A DNA stretch of 64,000 bases from Echiichthys vipera (Eukaryota > Chordata > Actinopteri > Perciformes > Trachinidae): the NCBI GenBank assembly GCA_963691815.1, contig OY829661.1, positions 16,988,849 to 17,052,848 on the forward strand, written 5' to 3'. The notes below the pieces were generated by a model. It was not told where the DNA came from. It made no database searches and saw nothing but the letters and a program-made list of their open reading frames with translations. Each line of letters opens with the position of its first letter. Position 1 is the first letter of the stretch. Below are positions 46,601-64,000 of this stretch, in pieces. Made by a program: the position numbers and the translations under genes.

Positions 46601-48535
46601 GGAAAAAATTTGATCTAGTAAGTACTGCCAAAGAATAATAAATCATTTAAAATCATTTTGATGCTCTCTCTTAATAAGTATTTAATTACACCAAAGCCTG
46701 ATTTTGATGATTTGTGAGTCTAATATCTAATTCTATAAACATGTCCCTTCAGAGTCAGCACAGAGTGAGACATCATGCACTCTCAATTACTGTTTGGAGA
46801 GGAGACAAGGCGTGTTTGTGCTTCCTTTCAAACTATCTGAATGTTTATGGTTGTTTTGGTTACGGGGTCTATTCAAAGGTCACCTGGAATACATGATTCA
46901 AGTCACAAGTGCTTTGTCTTCTGAACCGAATTGTTTGTCCGGGGCCGGTTTTATCCACTGACATGATGGATGGTGCAAGAGAGATTACTGCAAAGGGAAA
47001 ACAGCTCAACAGACTTTAAAGTGGCATGTGGAATCTAAGTATTTTTAGATTACACACAATAACTGAATGTGCTGAAACATTGTTGCATCAGGTAGGTTTT
47101 CCAGGAGGGAGCACTTAATGTTAACCTCAGACGAAATGCTAAACCACTGTCTTTTGATTTCATCAGCTGAAAGGCGAGTGAGGAAAGAGAGGTGACTGAA
47201 CCTCTTCACCCCGCATCTGCAATCCTGCGCTCTGCCGCTTAAGCTATTTCAAGCCTGAGAGGCGTTGAGTGACAGTTTTTTTCAGGCCCGTCTATTTAAC
47301 CAACGTGCTTGTCCATGGAACGGTGGAATGTAAATGAAACTATTCCCCTCCCTATAAACCTTGACTATAAATTATGGTTGTTCTTTAAACCAACTTGCCA
47401 ATATTAAGATTGTGGAGTAGCTCAGTTAATTTCAGCAAACAATTTGATTAGAAAAGTATCCACATATTGAGCCAGCTGTAACATCTAAACACTGCATGTT
47501 GCGAGAGCATGAAAACTGGTTAAAAAGAGAGGATAAGCAGTTTAAATAGTTTGCCAAAAGTAATGGATTTAATGAATAATAATGGACTACGTTGGATGGT
47601 TTTGGCCTACACATCGCCCATTCATTTTTTAATAACGGACACCTCATCGGGCATTATCTGGCAGTGGGTGCACGTTAACTCCTGTATCATGATACGCATT
47701 GTAACGTAAGATTTTTGCCAATGCACAACCCTACAAGAATCCATGACAGATGTATGCACTACAGCTTAAGTGTATCTGAAATGTTATTTTGGGATGGATG
47801 TGCTATACTGGCAGCAGTGGGAGGCATCTGTGACATTGGCTTGTGAAACTCCCTCTCTCATCCATTTCATTCTCCCATTCCTGTCTCTCATGCTTCCAAT
47901 ACAAGGCACACAGTTTATAAGAGACTTGTGACTTTGAGTGCACAAACTATTAGCCTGGTCTCAGGATAGGTTTTGTTTTTTTCCCCAGCAGAATACTGTG
48001 CCTTTTCCTTTAGAGCACTAAGAGCACCACATGTAATAGGCTCAAATTCAAATAGGCAGTAGGACAGGATGATGAATCTAGTTTGACAGTAAAATGTTCA
48101 CAGCATTCTGTAAGGCAGGACTTATGGTCATAAAATGATAGATGTGCTGCTACTTTACAGTGACACGGTAGATATATGCAATGTACCAGCTCATAATAGG
48201 CTATTCCTGTGGCTTAAATAACATGGTTCACTATACATAACCATAAAAGCGTATCACCATATATAATACAGGCAAGCACTTTTGGAAATAAAGAATCTTA
48301 ACCAACCTAACATTTAAGTTCTCTTCCTGACCTGTTGTTACTGTAGCATTTACAATGACAATCATTACTGACTATTCTTATTGGTACGTCCATTCAAACA
48401 ACTTAACCATCTGCAGTTTTGGAAGTTATTTAATAAAATCTTAGGTAGATACTTACTGAGGCTGCTCCTCTGCCTATCCGTCGTCCTGTAGGACTTTGGT
48501 CTTTCTGGGAGATCTTCAGGCGTCACCTGCTCCAT
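43694..48535 (-). CDS. Unrecognised large disordered protein gene, SSH1-CORO1C interval
   Basis: The main exon has an open frame of 842 codons from ATG 46222 (MGQKLEKLSEKDEE) to TGA 43694. An upstream exon (48535-48457, MEQVTPEDLPERPKSYRT, donor CTCA|GTAAGT) joins in frame through an AAG acceptor at 46236, giving 873 residues; a CAG acceptor four bases further would make MGQKL the start. Residues of the first 500 are acidic/polar, Ser/Thr-rich and disordered. The C-terminal third looks conserved: PPPPVPKKPKNPFIKLK (SH3-ligand-like), HTFDFNNFPSHTPFNQDMC, RLSVDLSPWEDISL, GDMVDFDYCVRMAKLSPEEDL, PVAEMIKERNQMQ and KVSQIKNTFDVPKK. No enzymatic domain, signal peptide or membrane segment is visible. 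I do not recognise the family; a cytoskeletal adaptor role is only a guess from these patterns. The final codons overlap a strong donor (AAAG|GTAAGG), so the stop may be intronic. Confidence 0.75.
46237..48456 (-). other. Intron of the unrecognised gene
   Basis: About 2.2 kb between the short upstream exon and the main exon, AT-rich with a few A/T runs. No further exon or clear repeat recognised. Confidence 0.4.
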
Positions 48536-48697
48536 GATGTCAGTCTGACTTCATTTGACTAATTCAATAAGAGTGCTCTCTGCTCTGTCCATTTGAACAG
48601 AAGAGCAACTGATGCTTGACACAGACAAAGGCTGATTCATATAATCAGATATGTACAGTATATAGTACATTGCATTAAAGGTACGTTAAAGTTTTAA

Positions 48698-49158
48698 AGG
48701 TCCCATATTGTAAAAAATTTAGATTTCTTTCTTTTTAAATTATAAAGCAGGTTGAGGTGCTATATAAATCTAGTGAAAGCATCGAAACACTCAATCGACA
48801 GAAAAATACACACAGTCCGCATTTAGAAACTGTGACTTTTAACGAGCCGTCAGGACCTCTGTACTGTTGTGATGTCACAAAAACTATACTAAATATATAA
48901 GTAGAAAGTGCGGCTACAGTGCTGTGCAGTCATTTCCTGTCTGCAATGAGACGCTGAGAGCACAGATGCGGAAAACCCAGAAACACTGAACAATCAGAGC
49001 AGGCTGGGCTTTTTCAGGAAGGGGGCTTTAAGAGACAGACGCTAAAATAGTGTTTCAGACAGAGAAAGAATACAGTTATAACATTAAATCATTTAAATAT
49101 GTTCAATTAGAAACTCAAATACAAGCATGAACTTGAAAAAAGGGTGATTATGTCGCCT
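48698..49158 (-). mobile_element. TTAA-flanked MITE family A, copy 3 (inverted)
   Basis: Bounded by TTAA on both sides (48694-48697 and 49159-49162). The left end AGGTCCCATATTGTAAAAAA is the reverse complement of the right end of the copy at 29148-29626. The interior matches that copy in inverted order (CAATCAGAGCAGGCTGGGCT, AAATACAAGCATGAA). Confidence 0.85.
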
Positions 49159-49162
49159 TTAA

Positions 49163-50993
49163 GACTCTACAGTCTAAATATAAATTTCCTTTTGCACAAA
49201 AATGTTGAAACACAATCAAAACAGGCATAAAGCGACTTAACTGAATAAAGGGATTATGCAGAGGAAATGGTTTATTTCCATGATAAACATTAGACTGGAC
49301 ATCATTTTAACAAAATGTAAAAAAAAGTGCATTACACATGAACATTGGCAATGTACAGTACAGTACACAAAAGTTAACAAAAACAAGTTAACGTAACAAA
49401 ATCTTACTCCCAGGTAGGTTTTTCATGTTCTACATTTTCCACTCGTCTAAACCTCACATGCTATGGGGCAGACTTGTGCTCTATAAATACACTCTATAAA
49501 TGCCTGGATCCCCCTTTTTAAGTCACAATATGCTTTCCTTCCACGCAAAGTCCTCAACATCTGGCTCTTAAGTAGGATTGTCATTTTGATGCCCGCTGCC
49601 TGGGAATAATACAATAAAAAAAATTCAGTTGTTGCCATTTTAAATAGAGCCTGAAGACATTTGCCTAAATTAGAGATGGCCCAAAGTCTTCTTTTTTTCT
49701 GTGGTACAAACACGAGAACCTAATTATGAGTACTTCTCAATACACAGTAGCATTATCAGTGCTTTTCTTTATATTGACCACATCTGCAAGCTAATGTACT
49801 CAATAGCAAATTGTAGAGAAAAATATATACAGACTGGTAAATTTCCAAGACTTAAATCCAACCTATCTAATGTTTTAATGTAAATGATAGTTCTCATTCC
49901 AGCAAGTAAGGTTCTTCAGCCAGCTATTGAACCAATACAGTGTACCACGAGTTTTAACAATATCAAACAAATACAATATTATTATAGGCTATTAATAAAT
50001 GGAAGTCCATCCAGTATGTGTGTATTGGGGGTGGAGGAGGCTGCTGTGCATGACCTTATGTGTGTTTGCATACATTGTTTTTTGTGCCAAGTTATACATT
50101 GCAAGGAACATGGTTATTACTGGGAGCGAGGGTAAGTTATTGTACAAAAAGCCAGACCATCAACACACTCACAGAAACTTTTGCAACGCCTGTGATGCTT
50201 TATGATAGTGCTAAGGCCAAGGTTAAGGCACTTAAATACAAACACAAATTCAAAACATGAAGCAAACATCCAAACAAAGTGCTGTGGTCTGGGAACAATA
50301 CAGAAGGATTTAGAGCTCATAACATCACATGGATGTCAAGCACACTAATCAGGCCCACCGGTCAACATACTGAGAACTTAAATCAGAATCATATTATTAT
50401 ATTAAAGGAAGAGTTCAACATTTGGGGAAGTATGCTTATTTGCTGGAGTTAGATGACAAGATTGATACCACACTAAAGTCTCTAGGTTGCTACTTTGTAA
50501 CATTCCCTAATTCTTAGCCCCTCCCCTTCTGGTGGACCAACATGGGACCTTATTTTTGGGAAAAAAATGTATGGTAGTAAACAGTGAGAGACAACACAAC
50601 AATTCCCCCCCGGGATTATTAAAGTATTTCTGATTCTGATCTTTTGACCATTTTTGAACTATGCCACCAATTACACACGTTTGTCAAAGTCGAGAGGTCG
50701 CATTTTGTTTTAAGTATAAGACTGTGGAAATACATAGTTAGAAAGACTTCTCCGAAAGTCACGTAAAGTTACATCTCACTGGAGCATACCTGTGTGTCTT
50801 TTTCGTACCGGGATATAAACACACAAAGAACCTTCTTCTTTTGCTTCCTGGCTGATAAAAAGAGTCGCTGGATAAAATACGTCACGTTACATGTGCGCGT
50901 AGAACATAGCTAAGTTACCAAACTGGCTAGCTAGCAAGCGGGAGCGTACATATGTGCCACAGGTTCTAATATTCCCCTCTTTGTATGTGACTA
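49163..50993. other. Intergenic, repeat remnants
   Basis: No exon seen. A remnant of a common fish element begins near 50403 (AAAGGAAGAGTTCAACATTT, GGAAGTATGCTTATTTGCTG) and a LINE-like tail piece lies at 50600-50640. The promoter of the unrecognised gene would be upstream of 48535 and may be partly here. Confidence 0.4.
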
Positions 50994-51669
50994 GGGAACA
51001 TAGGACTCTTAAAGCGGGAACATATGTACACTCCCGTTGCTAGCAAGCCTATGTTCCCCGATATGAATTGCGACCGGGGAACATAGGTAACCTGATTTCG
51101 CCATAAGATTGATTCGCATTTGCTCAGCATATCCATCTGGGAACTCTCGTTTGGAGATCTTTTGGGAAGGGGCGAAAATACTGGTTGCTGATTGGATAAA
51201 CCATCTGTCTATCACCAACATATGGGCCAAATCAACCAATCCGATCAACGAAGCGTATGACGTGCTAACAGCGTCGGGGCAAAGCTCAGAAAGTAAACAA
51301 CATGTCGGTAAAGGATATTTGCCATTAGTGTTCTGCAAGTTTACGGATAAAAGGCACAATTACAGGTGCCCGGTCCATATTCTAACACAAGGATCCAAGA
51401 GAAAAAAGCTTGATAATTTAGCTGCGCTCATCTCATCAGCGGAAGCCACGTGTTGTTTACACTGAACAGTCACTTCTTGTTGGTCACACTTCGACCCGCC
51501 TAAAAACCAACGCCGATTGCTTCAGTCGCTGGTCAAACTTCTCCAAATTTTCTCTGCCGCATGTTACCAGACTGATCCGCAAGTAAAATACAATGAAGCT
51601 TGCGAGATCAGGATGGTCTCGCAAGACTAGAACATAGGACCCTTTTTGGGAACCATGGGGAACATAGGG
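50994..51669. repeat. Element with repeated GGGAACATAGG motif
   Basis: A block of about 680 bp, richer in CG dinucleotides than its surroundings. It carries GGGAACATAGG or a close variant at 50994, 51016, 51048 (inverted), 51076, 51631 and 51657. Near the right end is a palindrome (CTTGCGAGATCAGGATGGTC followed by TCGCAAG). Open frames on both strands are not convincing. Probably a non-autonomous transposon of a family I cannot name. Confidence 0.55.
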
Positions 51670-51699
51670 ATGATCCACTAGCAAGCAATGTGATGTATA

Positions 51700-54164
51700 T
51701 TGTGTAGTTTACTGAACAGTTATACGCACAACACTATTTGGTTGACAAACTGACTTTCGTTTAAAAGTGAGAAACATCATTTGTGTAATTCATGGCACAA
51801 TTCAAACAGGGTTAAAAATGATTAGTCTCTCGCCATTGACTACCACAGGTCCCATGGGGGACACCAGAAGGGGAGCTGCAAAATTTATTAACAACTTTTT
51901 ATGTAACTTTTTGACATGGTTCTATTTCAAATGTGTGTGGTATTAAACACTGCCAGCAACTCTGTAAGTGCCTTACGTTACATCATGCTCATGTGAGGGT
52001 AAAGAACAAGTTAAAGGAAAAACCAAATTATTTAAATCTAACTAGCAGAGCAAACCTGCAGCTCCCTGGGGTCCAGTTAAGGAATGAAGGAACAGAGGAT
52101 GCATTGAAGTTTCTACTGATCTGACTAAGAAAAAAAATGTATACAATGTGATGATTAAATAATTTGCATTCATTTTTGCACAGTTTTCATTTCTTCTGAA
52201 CTTCACTCAGGTCTTTAAACACAGTAATAACACACATGTGCATGTGCTTTTCCTGTATACAAACAGGCATCATTCAGTACCGTTCTAGCACACCCAGCGT
52301 GCCAGGAACAGTAGGAACACAACATTAACAAAACAGAAGAACTTGTAGAGCAACACCCTGTGGCACAGCAACTTTGGAGTGGTGGCACAATTTGAACGAA
52401 ACATGCCTCAAGCTGTCTGAACACAATGGCCTAAATAACAGATGAGGAAAAGACTTGAAGAGTTGAAAAACTGAGTGCTGGACTTGAGTTTTCTTTTGTT
52501 GATAGGTTACTTTTTCTGTATTTAAAATAAAGGGAATCTAGTATTGTAAATCAAGAATATAATTTCTAATTATCACATTGTAAATAGACATATTTCATTT
52601 GGTAAATCATAATAATAATATTGGTAATTACTATTATTAGATCAAATAAACTACACTCACAAGGGTTGACTCTACACTGCAAGCAAAGAATATACTGTAA
52701 GTACTTCTGATGTCTATTTCTGCTTTAGTGTTCACAAATGGTGTGGCTTAAACATATCTGAATCATATGAACCATATCTGTTTGTAGGTTTAGGGAAAGG
52801 TAGCCTGTGGTTTTTTGTGAGTCATGTGTGCCATGCATGTAGCCTCTTAGATGATGACTACCCAGATGCAGACTAGGTAAGAAACTGAGAAGCATTTAAA
52901 CCATGAAGGTGATTTACTGGACCTGGCATCATGATATGGCTTTGGTTACATCAGGAGGTGATCAGACTAAGAGTGGACAAGGAAATGACATTTGAGCTTC
53001 TGAATGTTTCCTGATAACTGAATGAATGTTAAGTCTTCCAACATTTCAGTCTTTTGTGTCATTCTTTCAGGGGTAAGATGAGGGGTTTGGTTCAATTCAA
53101 CCAATTTATCATTTATCTGACGAATTATTTTTTTTAGTGTTTCAAAAAAGACAATTTAAATATGTTTTCCTTCTAAGCACGTTGACGATATGTTCTGTAA
53201 TACTGCAAAGTCATGCGCGGGACTAAAGTGAGTGCTTTAAGTACATGATTACATTGACTTTAATGGAGGAGGTCAGGGTGAACCAGCCACTGAGCAGACA
53301 ACATAAGAGTCTTTGACCAAAACAGTTTGAGATGCTTGTGGTCCGAGGTACGACGCTTTACAAAGAGGCATAAAAAGGCTCACATCCTTTTCAAAAATGA
53401 TTATGCTTCCACATGAAATGCCCTTTCGTAATGCAAAAGCAGCTGCAGCAGGGAAAAATATTTCTGAAGGTCAGTGAGGATTCAGCTATCAGTGGTAACA
53501 CGGGGAGATGCTGAATGCAATCAAAATGGCTCAACTGCACACATTCATCAAGCTCCTTCATGAATACTGTTGATGAGTTGGATTGAAAAACATACAGTAC
53601 ACTGACGGAAGCATGTTGCTTCAGCTATTTTTCTTTCCATCTACATCAAGGTGCTAGCTATAGCTTTCTCAGGAGTTAGAAAGTAACAGCCAACACCGTC
53701 TGCTGTCTTGCCAAACGTGCCTGTTGAAGGTAAAATGGCAGCATAACGCTCATCTCCACAGGGCTGTGGGGAAATGTGATGATCCTGTGTGTGGTGTGGG
53801 GCTCAGAAGAGGCCAGATGGGCCTCAATCTGGTCTGGGGGACAAGTGGAAGGACTCAGGAAAGTCTTCAGTCCTTACCTTGTCAGAAGCATTCAAGCCTT
53901 TAACGTATGGTCAAATAAACCAGCCTCATCTGAATCTTAATGCCAGTAGACAATGACAGGACACTCTCTGGAAATCCAGAGAGCACTGTTGTAACTTGTG
54001 ACAGTGCAGCTATGAGGCCAGGACATGACAGAACAGGTCAAAGCAGAGCTTTGTTTCTGGTACGACAGCACAGCGGCAGTCATCTAAAAGGCCCACAGCC
54101 ATGAGAGTACCTGCTGGAGGCAGTGGTGAGCCTCCTCCATCTCATCCATGTCCGGCTCACTGTA
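51700..54164. other. SSH1 downstream region / possible 3' UTR
   Basis: Follows the SSH1 stop codon on the minus strand. The first few hundred bases (54164 to about 53700) have the composition of a 3' UTR or of spliced-out coding sequence: an in-frame continuation past the stop is seen to about 54111. The rest is AT-rich with no exon or named repeat. Confidence 0.4.
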
Positions 54165-62746
<8,582 letters not shown>

Positions 62747-63118
62747 CTGGAAAAAGCAGATGTGAAAAAACACATTGAGGGCTGTGGAAACCTTAACAAC
62801 CACCATCAAAGAACTGTCTATCCTGCAGCACAGAATGATAATGTTTTACACATTTAACCACTCATAATTATGCTTTATCGTAACCCTTCGATTCAGACAC
62901 AAGTGATGCGAGGATACCCTGGACTTATTCAGGGTCTACCGTTTCCCCTCGGCTTTGTAACAACATGGATTGAAGAGAGACAGGAGTGATTTAACATTCC
63001 ACTGCCTAACATTGGCTGTCACAGGTACAAAAGAAGTTAAACACAGATTTATGTCTAATTTCAGTCGGGAGGCAAGAAGTTATAGATAACGGTCTTAAAA
63101 CACCACCTGAAAGACTGA

Positions 63119-63283
63119 CCATTGAGAGAAGACTGGGGTTTTTTAGGAGCGGGGTCTAAAGAGAAAGGTGCTAAATATGGATTAAAAAAGAACGAGTTCT
63201 GAACATTAAAGAATGTAAATATGTTCTAGTATAAACCCAAAATACAGATATGAAAAACTTGATGTTTGCATTATATGTGGCCT
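63119..63283 (-). mobile_element. MITE family A, copy 4 (truncated, inverted)
   Basis: Resembles the right half of the copy at 48698-49158 (AGACTGGGGTTTTTTAGGAG, AATATGTTCTAGTATAAACC, TTATATGTGGCC) and stops at TTAA (63284-63287). The left half is missing. Confidence 0.65.
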
Positions 63284-63383
63284 TTAATGCAAATGAGGAC
63301 TTGGATCAATCATCAATATTTTCTGTTGTCACAAATGGGTTTTCTAAGGAGGGTGGCTGGAGTCTCCCTCTTCTCACCCTATC

Positions 63384-63635
63384 TCCCTGGAGATAGGGTG
63401 AGAAGTTCAGCCATCCGTGAGGAACTCGGAGTAGAGCCGCTGCTCCTTAGCCTCGGAGAAGACCATGGGCCAGGTGGAGAGATTATATCTCCACACTGAC
63501 CTGGGAAAGCATCGGGATCCCCCAGTTAGAGCTGGTTAATGTGGCCCGGGAAAGTTTGGGGTCCCCTGCGAAAGCTGCTGCCCCCGAGACCCGACCCCGG
63601 ATAAGCAGATGAAGATGAGATGAGATGAGATGAGA
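63384..63635 (+). repeat. Fish retroelement 3' fragment ending in (ATGAG)n
   Basis: The segments GGAGATAGGGTGAGAAGTTC, CTCGGAGTAGAGCCGCTGCT, TGACCTGGGAAAGCATCGGG, AAGCTGCTGCCCCCGAGACC and CGACCCCGGATAAGCAGATG occur in this order in a very common fish repeat, usually ending in a (ATGG)n tail. This copy lacks the middle of that repeat. It is probably a LINE-derived 3' end; I am unsure of the family name. Confidence 0.6.
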
Positions 63636-64000
63636 CCATGGTAAAACTGGAGTTGAAATCATGTGGTGTGTTCAAGAATTGCGATTAACAGAGTTGACAC
63701 AGGGACATGAAGTGTCTACAGTCAGGATTCTGTACATACAGTGAGCAGCCAGGTGAAGGGTGCATACTTATTACGTTCTCATTGGTTCAGTGGGCAGGAC
63801 AGAGGGCTCATCAGTGGCTGAAAGTCGGCAGAGTCCTGATGCAGTGACTTTACAGCCCAGTGTTTTTATAGCATGATTAACGGTCTCTACTTTGATTGGG
63901 TTCGTTGACCTATGATGAATCAGGCGTTACGCCGCGACTATCCATATGTGCTCTGGCTTTCAAAACTTCCTCTCCTGTCCGGACCTGTGTTTGGACGCAG

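Larger units (their letters stand above)
62747..64000. other. SSH1 intron 1 or upstream, repeat-containing
   Basis: No exon of SSH1 could be recognised. The part up to 63118 is unremarkable; two repeats follow (63119-63283, 63384-63635). The end of the window (63660-64000) shows nothing recognisable. Confidence 0.4.

Noticed and set aside
49447..49713. 88-codon open frame on the minus strand
   Set aside because: Composition does not look like a coding exon and no splice or family evidence supports it.
51009..51465. Overlapping open frames of 116 and 118 codons on opposite strands
   Set aside because: Both lie inside the repeat with GGGAACATAGG motifs, and neither resembles a transposase or other protein I know.

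Overview
The window is ray-finned (teleost) fish nuclear DNA. It holds multi-exon genes with GT-AG introns, AT-rich intergenic DNA, dense short interspersed repeats of types common in fish, and long CA/AT microsatellites. I cannot name the species. No operons, phage or CRISPR structures are present. Exons were joined by hand from splice consensus, unbroken reading phase and remembered family sequences; no alignment was run.

Layout, left to right: ESS2 (DGCR14) first exon (-), GSC2 (-), a MADF/BESS-type gene (+), RNF185 (-), a chemerin receptor CMKLR1 (-), ISCU (+), TMEM119 (-), SELPLG/PSGL-1 (-), CORO1C (-), an unrecognised large disordered-protein gene (-), and slingshot phosphatase SSH1 (-, first exon outside the window or not found). 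GSC2, RNF185, CMKLR1, ISCU, TMEM119, SELPLG, CORO1C and the MADF gene can be read completely; SSH1 can be followed through 13 phase-consistent exons.

The first 14 kb carries genes of human 22q11-q12 (ESS2, GSC2, RNF185). The rest follows human 12q23.3 (CMKLR1, ISCU, TMEM119, SELPLG, CORO1C, SSH1). The window therefore preserves the old linkage between the parts of human chromosomes 12 and 22. The genes are not one pathway, but CORO1C and SSH1 both act on actin and cofilin turnover, CMKLR1 and SELPLG on leukocyte trafficking, and TMEM119 is a microglia/osteoblast membrane protein.

The most interesting points are: the unrecognised gene between CORO1C and SSH1, a position I recall as empty in human; a repeat family that carries a conserved short open frame ending at a splice-donor-like site; a retroposon that inserted with a perfect 20-bp duplication beside the splice acceptor of the MADF gene; a 172-bp foldback insertion with perfect 51-bp arms nested in another element in an SSH1 intron; a TG microsatellite of about 210 bp next to an SSH1 splice donor; and a PSGL-1 ectodomain with almost no tyrosine.
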